Made by a program: the position numbers and the translations under genes
NCBI GenBank assembly: GCA_944388215.1
Contig: CALXHT010000015.1
Coordinates: 1-50,284 of the forward strand
DNA: 50,284 nucleotides
From: an uncultured Gemmiger sp.
Lineage (GTDB): Bacteria > Bacillota > Clostridia > Oscillospirales > Ruminococcaceae
Reading direction: 5' to 3'
The notes under the pieces: model-generated
What the model was told of the DNA's origin: nothing
The model's database searches: none
Seen by the model: the letters and a program-made list of their open reading frames with translations, nothing else
Shown here: positions 29,735-39,017 of the stretch, one piece after another
How positions within the stretch are numbered: position 1 is the first letter of the stretch
Layout: every line of letters begins with the position of its first letter

Positions 29735-30595
29735 TCAGCTTTCCGCCATCGCCACCAGGTATTTGTAGATCTGGGGTTTGTACTCCTCGTACAGGCCCAG
29801 ATGTTCGTACAGTTCCTTGTAGTAGTTGAAGAGGGTGGCCCGGGTGGCCACCACATTCACCGGGTTCAGCACGGTGTGCACGGCGCTGCCGGGGGTGTTG
29901 TAGTAGTTGTAGACGGGGGTGGACAGGGCGTAGAACTTCTGGGCATAGCGGATGTAGCTGAGGTTGAAGTAGAGGTCCTCCGACCAGTCCAGTTCCTCGG
30001 CGCAGACCACGTCCTCATGGGCGCGGACGATATCGGCCCGGTAGAGCTTGTTCCACATGACGCCGTAGTAGAAGCTGGCCGGCTCCTGCATGAGCCCCGC
30101 GGCAAACTGTTCCTTGGTCATGGGGCCTTCCAGCAGGAAGCCGAAGGTCTGCACCTTGTCGGGGCGGGGCGGCCGGGGACGGCGGGCTTCCGCCTCCTCG
30201 CTGCGGGGGCGGGGCGGCGTGATGCGGTTGTAGTGGGCGATGACCAGGTCGGCGTCCGACCGGGTGGCCCGGTCCACCAGCAGTTCGGTGGCATTGGGCA
30301 TCAGGGTGTCGTCGGCGTCCACGAACTGGAGATAGTCCCCGGTGGCGAACTGCAGCCCCAGGTTGCGGGTGGCCGCCACCCCGCTGTTGGCCTTGTCGAT
30401 GAGCAGGATGCGCTTGTCCACCCCGGCGTACATCTGGCAGACCTGCAGGCTCACATCCTGGCTGCCGTCGTTGAGCAGCAGGATCTCCAGGTTGCGGTAG
30501 GTCTGGCGGCGGATGCTCTCCAGACACCGGGCAATGTGGTCCTGGGCGTTGTAAATGGGTACAATGATGCTGACCAGCGGCGAATCCTGCGGCAT
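29735..30595 (-). CDS. Family 2 glycosyltransferase
   Basis: 286 aa GT-A enzyme. It has VSIIVPIYNAQDHIARCLES near the N-terminus, LNDGSQD, a conserved KANSGVAATRNLGL and the metal-binding FVDADD (residues 91-96), with EDLYFNLSY further on as the acceptor-side acidic motif. Such enzymes transfer a nucleotide-activated sugar to a surface glycan; the substrate is unknown. AAGGAGG precedes the ATG. A promoter lies at 30652-30624 and the zinc-ribbon gene follows. Confidence 0.9.
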   Translation of the reverse strand: MPQDSPLVSIIVPIYNAQDHIARCLESIRRQTYRNLEILLLNDGSQDVSLQVCQMYAGVDKRILLIDKANSGVAATRNLGLQFATGDYLQFVDADDTLMPNATELLVDRATRSDADLVIAHYNRITPPRPRSEEAEARRPRPPRPDKVQTFGFLLEGPMTKEQFAAGLMQEPASFYYGVMWNKLYRADIVRAHEDVVCAEELDWSEDLYFNLSYIRYAQKFYALSTPVYNYYNTPGSAVHTVLNPVNVVATRATLFNYYKELYEHLGLYEEYKPQIYKYLVAMAES

Positions 30596-30623
30596 AACGG
30601 CACGCCTCCTTTTTGTTACTATC

Positions 30624-30652
30624 ACAATACCATAAATTCGCCGCCGTGACAA
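30624..30652 (-). promoter_or_regulatory. Promoter of the glycosyltransferase gene
   Basis: Minus strand TTGTCA (30652-30647), 17-nt spacer, TATTGT (30629-30624), divergent from the M32 gene, whose own -10 may be TAGAAT near 30676. Confidence 0.6.
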
Positions 30653-30723
30653 TGGAAAATTCTGCCGCACTGTGGTAGAATAGCAGACAGCAACACAATT
30701 TTACAAAGGACGAGGTAAATCCC

Positions 30724-32214
30724 ATGAAAGACTCGATTGTGCGCCTGCGGGCGCTGGAAAAGCAGCTGTATGCCTACCGGTATGCGCTGAACGTGGTGGA
30801 TTTTGACGCCGAGACGGTGGCCCCCGAGGGGGGCGCCGACGGCCGGGCGGAGGCCTGCGAGGTGCTGAGCCGGGCCAGTTTTGATCTGCTGGTGAACGAG
30901 GACACCGCCGCGCTGCTGCGGCAGGCGGCAGCCGACGCCGAGGACGACCAGCAGACCGCCGAGGTACGGGAGCTGCAGCGGCAGTACGACGAGATCGCGA
31001 AAATTCCCGCCGCCGAGTACGCGGCCTTCACCAAGCTGGTGCAGCAGAGCATCCCGGTGTGGACGAAAGCCAAGCGCACCAACGATTTTGCGCTGTTTGC
31101 GCCGTTTCTTGAAAAGATCGTGGCGGCCCGCCGGGCCCAGGCCCGGTACTTTGCCCCCGACCGCGACCCCTACGAGGTCTGGCTGGACCGGTACGAGCGG
31201 GGCCTGACCATCGCCCAGTGCGACGAGTTTTTCGCCACGCTGCGGGCCACCATTGTGCCGCTGCTGGCGGCCATCCGGGACCATGGCGCCCCCATCCGCA
31301 CCGATTTTCTCGACCAGGACTGGCCGCTGGACGCCCAGAAGAAGGTCTCTGAAAAAATCATGGAGCTGTGGGGCCTCGAGCCGGAACACTGTCTGCTGGC
31401 CGAGAGCGAGCACCCCTTCACCACGGAATTCTGGCGGGGGGATGTGCGCATCACCACCCACTATATGCCCCGGGACATGTTCTCCAACCTCTACAGTGTG
31501 GCCCACGAGGGCGGCCATGCCCTCTACGAGCGGCACATCGCGCCGGAGCTGGACTACACAGCGGTGACGGGCGGTTCCACCATGGGCCTGCACGAGAGCC
31601 AGAGCCGGCTGTTTGAGAACTATGTGGGCCGGAGCCGGGCCTTTGTGCACTGCCTCTACCCCACCCTGCGGGAGCTCTTCCCCACCCAGCTGGCCGACGT
31701 TTCCGAGGAGGAGATCTGGCGGGCGGTGAACCGGGCGGAGCCGGGGCTGATCCGCACCGAGGCGGACGAGCTGACCTACGCGCTGCACATCATGGTACGG
31801 TACGAGCTGGAAAAGGCGATGATCCAGGGCACGCTGGCGGTCAAGGACCTGCCGGCGGCCTGGAACGCCAGGTACAAGGAGTACCTGGGCCTGGACGTGC
31901 CGGACGACGGCCACGGCTGCCTGCAGGACATCCACTGGGCCATGGGCGACATGGGCTACTTCCCCAGCTATGCCCTGGGCAGCGCCTACGGGGCCCAGGC
32001 CATCGCTGACCTGCGCAGGACCATGGACCTGGACGCCCAGTGGGCGGCGGGCGACCTGGAACCGCTGAAAAACGCTCTCTGCGACCGGCTGTGGAAGTAC
32101 GGCTGCTCCAAAGAACCGGCCTGGCTGGTGAGGAGCCTGTGCGGCGGCGACTTTGACCCCCGCTACTTCACCGACTACCTGAAGGCCAAGTACACCGACC
32201 TGTACAAGCTGTAA
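30724..32214 (+). CDS. M32 metallocarboxypeptidase (Taq-type)
   Basis: 496 aa. The zinc motif HEGGH sits in NLYSVAHEGGHALYERHI (about residues 255-272), followed by the family element GSTMGLHESQSRLFENYVGRS supplying the third ligand, and IRTEADELTYALHIMVRYELE. Length is standard for M32 (about 500 aa). It releases C-terminal residues from peptides and has a broad preference excluding proline. Together with the Xaa-Pro aminopeptidase it points to peptide catabolism. GGACGAGG precedes the ATG. Confidence 0.93.
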   Translation: MKDSIVRLRALEKQLYAYRYALNVVDFDAETVAPEGGADGRAEACEVLSRASFDLLVNEDTAALLRQAAADAEDDQQTAEVRELQRQYDEIAKIPAAEYAAFTKLVQQSIPVWTKAKRTNDFALFAPFLEKIVAARRAQARYFAPDRDPYEVWLDRYERGLTIAQCDEFFATLRATIVPLLAAIRDHGAPIRTDFLDQDWPLDAQKKVSEKIMELWGLEPEHCLLAESEHPFTTEFWRGDVRITTHYMPRDMFSNLYSVAHEGGHALYERHIAPELDYTAVTGGSTMGLHESQSRLFENYVGRSRAFVHCLYPTLRELFPTQLADVSEEEIWRAVNRAEPGLIRTEADELTYALHIMVRYELEKAMIQGTLAVKDLPAAWNARYKEYLGLDVPDDGHGCLQDIHWAMGDMGYFPSYALGSAYGAQAIADLRRTMDLDAQWAAGDLEPLKNALCDRLWKYGCSKEPAWLVRSLCGGDFDPRYFTDYLKAKYTDLYKL

Positions 32215-32241
32215 ATTTACAGTTTGTTCACAGCGGAAGAC

Positions 32242-32270
32242 TTGCAATCGGGCAAAGCATTATATACTAT
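32242..32270 (+). promoter_or_regulatory. Promoter of the thioredoxin pair
   Basis: TTGCAA (32242-32247) with TATACT (32263) or TACTAT (32265-32270) at 15 or 17 nt spacing, about 34 nt upstream of the ATG. Confidence 0.55.
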
Positions 32271-32303
32271 TATAGTAGGAATTCGGAAAACAGGAGGTAT
32301 CCT

Positions 32304-33176
32304 ATGGCACGTACAGAGATTGCCATCATCGGCAGCGGGCCCGCGGGGGTATCGGCGGCCATCACCGCCAGTCTGCGGGGCAAGCCGGTGCTGCTGTTTG
32401 GCAGCAAAACTTTGAGCGACAAGATTGGCAAAGCCCATACCATCCGCAATTATCCGGGGCTGCCCGACATCAGCGGCGAGGAGCTGCGGGCGGCGTTCCA
32501 GCGGCATCTGGACGTGATGGGCGTGACGGTGACCGAGGCCCGGGTGAACGCGGTGTACGCCATGGGGGACTATTTTGCCATCCAGACGGCCAGCGAAACC
32601 TACGAGGCCACAGCGGTGATCCTGGCCACGGGTGTGGTGCAGGGCAAGCCGCTGCCCGGCGAGGAGGAGTATCTGGGCCGCGGGGTGAGTTACTGCGCCA
32701 CCTGTGACGCGCCCCTTTACCGGGGCAAGCGGGTGGCGGTGATCGGGTCCAGCCCGGCCGCCGAGCCGGAGGCCGCCTATCTTGCCGAGGTGGCGGCATC
32801 GGTGCTCTACCTGCCCCTCTATGAAGGGACGCCCGACCTGCCCGCCGCGGTGCAGGTCATCCGGGAGAAGCCCACAGCGGTGGTCGGCGAGTCGCTGGTG
32901 ACGGCGCTGCACACCGACGGCGGGGCGTACCCGGTGGACGGAGTGTTTTTGCTGCGGGACGCCATGGCGCCCACCCAGCTGGTACCGGGGCTGGAGGGTT
33001 CCGGCGGGCACGTGGCGGTGAACGCCAGGATGGAGACCAACATTCCGGGCTGTTTTGCCTGCGGCGACGCGGTGGGGCTGCCCTATCAGTATGTGAAAGC
33101 GGCGGGCGAAGGCAACGTGGCGGCCTTATCGGCGGTGGCGTACCTGGCGGCCCGCAAGCAGAGCGCAAAGGAGTAA
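32304..33176 (+). CDS. Thioredoxin reductase-like flavoprotein, probably not NADPH-dependent
   Basis: 290 aa. The FAD fold (IAIIGSGPAGVSAAITASLRG, residues 6-26), a redox-active CATC in VSYCATCDAPLY (about 131-134) and the second FAD motif GCFACGDAVGLPYQYVKAAGEG are those of low-molecular-weight thioredoxin reductases. However, the NADPH subdomain reads VAVIGSSPAAEPEAAYLAEV: the GxGxxA motif is altered, and the usual HRRxxxR segment is replaced by YLPLYEG. That pattern fits ferredoxin-dependent flavin thioredoxin reductases described in Clostridia. It forms an operon with the thioredoxin gene 6 nt downstream. Confidence 0.85.
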   Translation: MARTEIAIIGSGPAGVSAAITASLRGKPVLLFGSKTLSDKIGKAHTIRNYPGLPDISGEELRAAFQRHLDVMGVTVTEARVNAVYAMGDYFAIQTASETYEATAVILATGVVQGKPLPGEEEYLGRGVSYCATCDAPLYRGKRVAVIGSSPAAEPEAAYLAEVAASVLYLPLYEGTPDLPAAVQVIREKPTAVVGESLVTALHTDGGAYPVDGVFLLRDAMAPTQLVPGLEGSGGHVAVNARMETNIPGCFACGDAVGLPYQYVKAAGEGNVAALSAVAYLAARKQSAKE

Positions 33177-33182
33177 TGCGCA

Positions 33183-33494
33183 ATGGTACACGAAGTACAC
33201 AAGAATGATCTGACCCAGGCCCAGGCTGCCGACGTGGCGGTGCTGGATTTCAACGCCATCTGGTGCAATCCCTGCAGGATGCTGGCCCCGGTGCTGGAGG
33301 CGGCCAGCGAGGAGCTGGAGGGCAAGGCGCTGTTCTACGGCATCGACGTGGACGAGAACCAGGCCCTGGCCCAGCAGTTCGGCATTTCCAGCATTCCGGC
33401 GCTGGTGGTCCTCAAGAACGGCCAGCCGATGGCCCGGCAGGTGGGATTCATGCCCAAAGTGACCCTCATGCACTGGCTGGGTACGGTGCTGTAA
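33183..33494 (+). CDS. trxA: Thioredoxin with WCNPC active site
   Basis: 103 aa thioredoxin fold. The active site is AIWCNPCRMLAPVLEAAS (WCNPC instead of WCGPC, cysteines about residues 28 and 31), and the cis-proline segment is ISSIPALVVLKNGQ. It is presumably the substrate of the upstream reductase, passing electrons to ribonucleotide reductase, peroxidases and other disulfides. The GPC to NPC change may alter redox potential or partner choice. The stop is followed 2 nt later by a repeat palindrome. Confidence 0.92.
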   Translation: MVHEVHKNDLTQAQAADVAVLDFNAIWCNPCRMLAPVLEAASEELEGKALFYGIDVDENQALAQQFGISSIPALVVLKNGQPMARQVGFMPKVTLMHWLGTVL

Positions 33495-33495
33495 C

Positions 33496-33848
33496 CTACT
33501 TTCTTTGCAAAGAAAGTAGGCAAAGAAACTCCAACCAAAAATGCACGGTCCATGGCCGTGCATTTTTTATAAAAAACAAAGGAATGGTTTGGTTGTAGGG
33601 CGGGGTCTTGACCCCGCCGGGGAATCGGACAGCCACCGCAACATTCCGCGGCGGGGAAGAATCCCCGCCCTACAGGTAAACAAACATGGGATGCACCCGG
33701 TATGTCCCGGCAGGGTACGGCGGCAGGGCTGTGTGTTCCCTGTTTGCAGGGGGGAACCGGAATTTCCCATAAAAATATCCCGCAGGGGTTACCCTGCGGG
33801 ATATTTTTGTTTGGAGTTTCTTCGGTTCCTTCTTTGCAAAGAAGGAAC
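33496..33848. repeat. Composite repeat region with two terminators
   Basis: It contains a CTACTTTCTTTG-type perfect palindrome (33496-33519), a terminator near 33536-33571 (ATGCACGG / CCGTGCAT with T tail) ending the trx operon, a full 81-bp inverted repeat (33594-33674, TGTAGGGCGGGG ... CCCCGCCCTACA), a terminator at 33771-33808 (ATATCCCGCAGGG / CCCTGCGGGATAT) and a GTTCCTTCTTTG-type palindrome (33825-33848). No gene is seen in this 363-nt gap. Confidence 0.85.
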
Positions 33849-33857
33849 AAACCGTTC

Positions 33858-34640
33858 CTACTTCCCGTAGCTTGCCAGGAACTGCCGGGTGCGTTCCTCC
33901 TTGGGATGGTCGATGACCTCCTTGGCGGGGCCCTGTTCCACCACCACACCGCCGTCCATGAAGAGGATGCGGTCCGCCACATCCCGGGCGAACTTCATCT
34001 CATGGGTGACGATGATCATGGTGGTCTTGTTGGCCGCCAGGTCCCGCAGCACCCGCAGCACCTCGCCGGTGAGTTCCGGGTCAAGGGCCGAGGTGGGCTC
34101 ATCGAAACAGAGGATATCCGGCTTCAGGGCCAGGGCGCGGGCGATGGCCACACGCTGCTGCTGTCCGCCCGAGAGCTGGTGGGGATAATGCCCCGCCCGG
34201 TCGGACAGGCCCATATCGGCCAGCAATTGCCGGGCGTGTTCCTCGATCTCCGCAAAGATTTCCTTTTTGTGCTGCTTGTAGTCGGGGCGTTCTTTCGCCA
34301 GCAGCTGTTCCGCCAGCATGACGTTCTGCAATGCCGTATACTGGGGGAAGAGGTTGAAATTCTGGAACACCAGCCCGAAATGCAGCCGCTTTTTGCGGAT
34401 ATCCGCCTCGCTCCGGGTATGGGCGTCGGCGGCGCTCCAGAGGGTCTCGCCCCCCACCGTGATGGACCCGGTGTCGGCGGTTTCCAGGAAATTCAGGCAG
34501 CGCAAAAGGGTTGTCTTGCCGGAACCCGATGATCCGATAATGGCGATGGCCTCGCCCTCCTCCAGCGTAAAGGAGATATCCCGCAGCACGGCGGTACTGC
34601 CGAAGCTCTTGCCGATGCCGGCCACTTCCAATAATGCCAT
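33858..34640 (-). CDS. Polar amino-acid ABC transporter ATP-binding protein (set B)
   Basis: 260 aa. Walker A GSSGSGKTTLLRC (about residues 36-48), QTY-type loop LVFQNFNLFPQYTALQN, signature [15 protein letters not shown], Walker [14 protein letters not shown] and switch HEMKFA match GlnQ/HisP ATPases. It forms an importer with the two upstream genes. The gap to the permease is 13 nt. The residue pattern cannot fix the amino acid carried. Confidence 0.92.
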   Translation of the reverse strand: MALLEVAGIGKSFGSTAVLRDISFTLEEGEAIAIIGSSGSGKTTLLRCLNFLETADTGSITVGGETLWSAADAHTRSEADIRKKRLHFGLVFQNFNLFPQYTALQNVMLAEQLLAKERPDYKQHKKEIFAEIEEHARQLLADMGLSDRAGHYPHQLSGGQQQRVAIARALALKPDILCFDEPTSALDPELTGEVLRVLRDLAANKTTMIIVTHEMKFARDVADRILFMDGGVVVEQGPAKEVIDHPKEERTRQFLASYGK

Positions 34641-34653
34641 AGCAGTCCCCTCC

Positions 34654-35313
34654 TCAGCGGAAATAGGCCAGCCGCTTTTCCAGCCAGCCGAAGAGCAGCG
34701 TCAGCGCGCCCACAAAGACCAGGAAGAAGATCGCCGTGGAGAACAGCGGCCAGATCAGGCCCTTGGCGCTGTACTCCTTGGCCATCATGATGATGTCCTT
34801 GTTGGCGATGACGTTGGCCAGGGAGGTATCCTTGACCAGCGTGATGATCTCGTTGCCCATGGGGGGCAGGATGCGCTTGATGACCTGGAGCAGCGTGACT
34901 TTAAAGAAGATCTGGCTGCGGGTCATGCCCAGCACCTGGCCGGCCTCGGTCTGTCCCTTGGGGACGGCCTGGATGCCGCCGCGGTAGATCTCGGAAAAAT
35001 AGCAGGCGTAGTTGATGGCAAAGGCCACCACGGCCGCCACCAGACGGCCGCTGGACCCGGACGGCCAGGGACTGGTAAAGCCCATCAGGCCGGGGCCCAG
35101 GTAGATCACAAGGATCTGGAGCATCAGCGGGGTGCCGCGGATGATCCACACAAAGGTTTTGACCGCCCCGCGCAGGGGTGCGAACCGGTTCATCGACCCG
35201 AAGGCCACGATGAGCCCCAGCGGCACCGCAAAGAGCAGCGTCAGGCCGAAGAGCTGGCAGTTCAGCCAGAAGGATTCGGTCAGGCGGCCCCAGATTACCA
35301 GCGCCTCGTCCAT
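34654..35313 (-). CDS. Polar amino-acid ABC transporter permease (set B)
   Basis: 219 aa, about five TM helices. The C-terminal half has the HisM/GlnP motif GAxxAVPKGQTEAGQVLGMTRSQ (RGGIQAVPKGQTEAGQ...), the cytoplasmic loop that docks on the ATPase. It begins MDEALVIWGRLTESFW. Its ATG overlaps the stop of the binding-protein gene by one base (TGATG). Confidence 0.92.
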   Translation of the reverse strand: MDEALVIWGRLTESFWLNCQLFGLTLLFAVPLGLIVAFGSMNRFAPLRGAVKTFVWIIRGTPLMLQILVIYLGPGLMGFTSPWPSGSSGRLVAAVVAFAINYACYFSEIYRGGIQAVPKGQTEAGQVLGMTRSQIFFKVTLLQVIKRILPPMGNEIITLVKDTSLANVIANKDIIMMAKEYSAKGLIWPLFSTAIFFLVFVGALTLLFGWLEKRLAYFR

Positions 35314-36185
35314 CAGTCTGCCAGGGTCAGGCCGTACTTGTCGGCCAGGGTCTGCATGGTGCCGTCGGCCTTCAGGGCGTCGAAGGCTGCATCCACAGCG
35401 GCGGCCGCGTCGCTGCCCTTGCGGAAGGCCACGCCGTACTCCTCGGCGTTGAGCTCATCCACGATCTCCAGGTCGGCGTAGTCGGTGCCCTCGCCGATCA
35501 TGGCGGAGGCCAGCGTCAGGTCCAGGACGGCGGCGTCGGCGGTGCCGGCGGCCACTTCCATCAGGCAGTCGGTCTGGACGCTCTTGCTCACGTAGTCGGC
35601 CTGGGACAGGTTCTCGTCCTCCTGGATGGTGGTCTCACCGGCGGAACCGGCCTCGGCCACCACGGTCTTGCCCACCAGGTCGGCGGTGGAGGTGTAGCCG
35701 CTGCCCGTCTTCATGACCACCACCTGGGCGTTCTTGGCGTAGGGCTTGGTGCAGGCGGTGTTGGCCATGATGTCATCGGTCAGGGTCATGCCGTTCCAGA
35801 TGCAGTCGATGCTCTTGGCATCCAGCTCCACCACCTTGGTATCCCAGTTGATCTCCACGAACTCCGGCTCCACGCCCAGCTGCTCGCAGACAGCGGTGGC
35901 CAGCTCGGTGTCAAAGCCCACGAACTCGCCGTTCTCGTCGGTGTAGTTCATGGGGGCGTAGACGGTGTAGCCAATGGTCATCTTGCCCTTGTCCTTGATG
36001 TACTGCAGGTCGCTCTCGCCGGTGGTCTCGGCCTCGGCGGCCTCCGCGGTGGAAGCGGCCTCGCTGGCGGCGGAGGACGCCTCGCTGGAAGCGGCCTCCG
36101 AGGAAGTGGAAGCGGCGGTGGAGCCGCAGGCGGCCAGGCTGGCGGTCATACCGGCGGCCAGCAAAAGACTGATGAGTTTTTTCAT
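35313..36185 (-). CDS. Amino-acid ABC transporter substrate-binding lipoprotein (set B)
   Basis: 290 aa. Signal peptide MKKLISLLLAAGMTASLAAC with lipobox LAAC, then a Ser/Ala/Glu-rich linker (residues 22-50, repeated SSEAAS) to the globular family 3 solute-binding fold. DENGEFVGFDTELATAVCEQLG is the diagnostic motif, with QTDCLMEVAAGTADAAVLD in the second lobe. It binds an amino acid outside the membrane. The ATG follows GGAGGAG. It is the first gene of a binding protein-permease-ATPase operon. Confidence 0.93.
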   Translation of the reverse strand: MKKLISLLLAAGMTASLAACGSTAASTSSEAASSEASSAASEAASTAEAAEAETTGESDLQYIKDKGKMTIGYTVYAPMNYTDENGEFVGFDTELATAVCEQLGVEPEFVEINWDTKVVELDAKSIDCIWNGMTLTDDIMANTACTKPYAKNAQVVVMKTGSGYTSTADLVGKTVVAEAGSAGETTIQEDENLSQADYVSKSVQTDCLMEVAAGTADAAVLDLTLASAMIGEGTDYADLEIVDELNAEEYGVAFRKGSDAAAAVDAAFDALKADGTMQTLADKYGLTLAD

Positions 36186-36307
36186 GAGTAGTACTCCTCC
36201 CTGATGAATCCCGTTTTTCCGCACTCTATCTTTACTATCCTAAAGCAGTAAAGCAACGGTATTGTTTAATAGTACCGCAAAAACACCGTTTGCGCAAGGG
36301 AAAACGG

Positions 36308-36350
36308 CAAAAAAGCGGCAGGAGGGTGACAAAAACCGCCCCTCCTGCCG
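36308..36350 (-). terminator. Intrinsic terminator of amino-acid importer set A
   Basis: Minus strand stem CGGCAGGAGGG / CCCTCCTGCCG followed by CTTTTTT, about 6 nt after the ATPase stop. The remaining upstream region to 36185 has AT-rich DNA that must hold the set B promoter, but no clear -35/-10 pair is seen. Confidence 0.9.
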
Positions 36351-36355
36351 GAAAA

Positions 36356-37088
<733 letters not shown>

Positions 37089-37102
<14 letters not shown>

Positions 37103-37763
37103 GGTTGAGCCTCCTTTCCATCTGCTTGGCCAGCACCGACAGGATGGTGATGACGATCAGGTACATGACAGCCACGATGGCCCAGACCTGGAAGGACATG
37201 AAGGAGTTGGCCACCACGTTCTTGGCGGTGTTGACCAGCTCGGGGAAACCGATGACCGACAGGATGGAGGTATCCTTGAGGGTGATGATGAACTGGTTGA
37301 TGATGCTGGGGATCATGGTGCGGATGGCCTGGGGCAGCACCACCCGGAACATGGCGCGCCAGTAGGGCAGGCCCAGGCTGCGGGCGGCTTCCATCTGGCC
37401 CTTGTCCACGCTCTCGATGCCGGCGCGGATGATCTCGGCCATATAGGCGCCGCAGTTCAGCGCCAGGCAGATGGTACCGGCCTGCAGGGCGGTGAGGGTG
37501 ACGCCGCCGAAGCCCAGGATGGTGTTGAGCAGATAGGGAATGCCGAAATAGATGAAGTAGGCCAGCACGATCATGGGCACGCCGCGGATGGCGTCCACGA
37601 AGATGATGGAGATGATGTTGCAGGCCCGGTTTTTGACCACGCTGAGCAGGCCGAAGATCAGGCCCAGGATGCAGGCGAAGAACAGCCCGCAGAGTGCCAG
37701 CAGCAGCGTCTGGCCCATGGCCGTCAGCAGCAGGCCGCCGTAGGTGGTGATGATCTGGATCAA
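37089..37763 (-). CDS. Polar amino-acid ABC transporter permease (set A)
   Basis: 224 aa, about five TM helices, with [25 protein letters not shown] as the ATPase-docking motif and [19 protein letters not shown] earlier. TTG at 37763 is taken as start because AAAGGAG lies 10 nt upstream and [12 protein letters not shown] is a natural family N-terminus; the frame stays open upstream only through intergenic repeat DNA. It overlaps the ATPase gene. Confidence 0.88.
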
Positions 37764-37802
37764 GGGCGGAACTCTCCTTTCCGAAATGAATGGGGGAACA
37801 CG

Positions 37803-37838
37803 AAAAAGCGGGGGCGCCTGCGACAACAGGCGTCCCCG
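37803..37838 (-). terminator. Hairpin with T tract between binding-protein and permease genes (set A)
   Basis: Minus strand stem GGGGACGCCTG / CAGGCGCCCCC, then GCTTTTT, 40 nt before the permease start. As it lies inside the operon, it probably lowers downstream expression relative to the binding protein. Confidence 0.75.
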
Positions 37839-37868
37839 CGGGCGATTGAATTTGTAAGGGATCTTTTT

Positions 37869-38056
37869 AAATCCGTCGCCGGGGGCGGACATGTGCCGAC
37901 ACCGGCGACACCTCCAGGGAAATTTGGCCCAAAATTGTGTGCGAGGCGCCCGCGCCGAGTGCGCGGTTTTGGGTCAAATTTTGTCGAAGAGGAATCCAAA
38001 GGGGGAAACAGGAGTGTCAGGCACCGCCGTGCACGACTGTTTCCTTCTTTGATTGA
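37869..38056 (-). repeat. Structured 3'-UTR element, divergent copy 3
   Basis: It directly follows the binding-protein stop, in the sense direction. Shared with copies 1 and 2 are CCCTTTGGATTCC (copy 1), a long helix (37920-37934 pairing with 37967-37981, AAATTTG and CCCAAAA arms), the loop TCGGCACATGTCCGC inside helix GTCGCCGG/CCGGCGAC (37875-37882 with 37902-37909), and a GGATTTAAA tail. Helix sequences differ from the other copies but stay complementary. Together with the terminator it explains the 296-nt gap. Confidence 0.65.
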
Positions 38057-38059
38057 AGC

Positions 38060-38884
38060 TTAGCCCAGGTACTTGGCCAGGATCTCGTCGTACTTGCCGT
38101 TTTCCTTGATGTCGGCAAGACCGGCGTTGAACATATCCAGCAGTTCCTGGTTGTCGGCGTTGAAGATGGCGAAGCCGTAGTCGCCGCCCTCATTGGCGGT
38201 GTCTTCCAGGACCTTCAGGGCCAGGCCGCCGTCCTTGATGGAAGCCTGCATGATGGGGGTATCCTCGAAGCAGGCTGCGCACTGGCCGCCCAGCACAGCC
38301 TGGTACATCGTGGGAGAATCCTCAAAGGACTGGATGGTGAAGCCGTACTGATCCTTCAGGCTCTCGGCGTAGGCAGCGCCCTGGGTGCCGGTCTTGACGG
38401 CAACGGTCTTGCCCTGCAGGCCGTCGAAGCCGGTGATGTCGGAGTTGGCAGGCACGGTCATGGTCTGGGTGGCGGTGTAGTAGCCGTCAGAGAACAGCCA
38501 GCCGGAGTCCTTGCGCTCCTGGGTGATGGAGGCGCCGGCGATCATGCCGTCCGCCTGGCCGGCCTGGCAGGCAGCGATGGCGCTGTCCCAGCCCAGGCTC
38601 TTCAGTTCGTACTTGAAGCCCTGGTCCTCGGCGATAGCCGCCAGGATATCCACGTCGATGCCCACGAAGTCGCCGTTGGCGTCGGTGTATTCAAAGGGCT
38701 TGAAAACGGTATCGGTGGCGATGACCCAGGTCTTGTCGGAACCGGCGGTCTCGGCGGTGGAAGCGGCCTCGCTGGAGGAGGCGGCCTCACTGGAAGCAGC
38801 CTCGCTGGAAGAAGCGGCGCCGCCGCAGGCAGCCAGAGACAAAGCCATCATGGCAGCCATACCAAAAGCAAGCAATTTTTTCAT
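38060..38884 (-). CDS. Amino-acid ABC transporter substrate-binding lipoprotein (set A)
   Basis: 274 aa. Signal peptide MKKLLAFGMAAMMALSLAAC with lipobox LAAC and a linker of SSEAAS repeats, then DANGDFVGIDVDILAAIAEDQG, the family 3 solute-binding motif, and YAESLKDQYGFTIQSFEDSP. It is a paralogue of the protein at 35313-36185. Expression is probably controlled by the leader hairpins at 38948-38995. The ATG follows GAGAGGACGAG. Confidence 0.93.
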   Translation of the reverse strand: MKKLLAFGMAAMMALSLAACGGAASSSEAASSEAASSSEAASTAETAGSDKTWVIATDTVFKPFEYTDANGDFVGIDVDILAAIAEDQGFKYELKSLGWDSAIAACQAGQADGMIAGASITQERKDSGWLFSDGYYTATQTMTVPANSDITGFDGLQGKTVAVKTGTQGAAYAESLKDQYGFTIQSFEDSPTMYQAVLGGQCAACFEDTPIMQASIKDGGLALKVLEDTANEGGDYGFAIFNADNQELLDMFNAGLADIKENGKYDEILAKYLG

Positions 38885-38947
38885 AGTGTTCTCGTCCTCT
38901 CTCTATAATATCTGCGGCCCGCGGCCGCATCCGATGCGGGGACGTAA

Positions 38948-38995
38948 ACAAAAAGAGCAATAGCAATCCAATACGGATGCTATCGCCCTTGATAG
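38948..38995 (-). promoter_or_regulatory. Candidate transcription attenuator ahead of the set A importer
   Basis: On the minus strand a hairpin AGGGCGATAGCA / TGCTATTGCTCT (38989-38978 with 38965-38954, G-U pairs allowed) is followed by TTTTT, forming a terminator about 20 nt into the transcript. A mutually exclusive hairpin CTATC-AAGGGC-GATAG (38995-38980) uses its 5' arm and could act as antiterminator. No T-box motif or known riboswitch was recognised. Confidence 0.6.
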
Positions 38996-39017
38996 TTCCC
39001 ATACATCGTACTTTCCT

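Noticed and set aside
37764-37892. N-terminal extension of the set A permease
   Set aside because: The extension would translate through the structured repeat and the T-tract hairpin; the TTG at 37763 has a good binding site and fits the family N-terminus.
38948-39011. T-box riboswitch ahead of the amino-acid importer
   Set aside because: The TGGNACCGCG antiterminator motif and a long stem I are absent, and the leader before the terminator is only about 60 nt.
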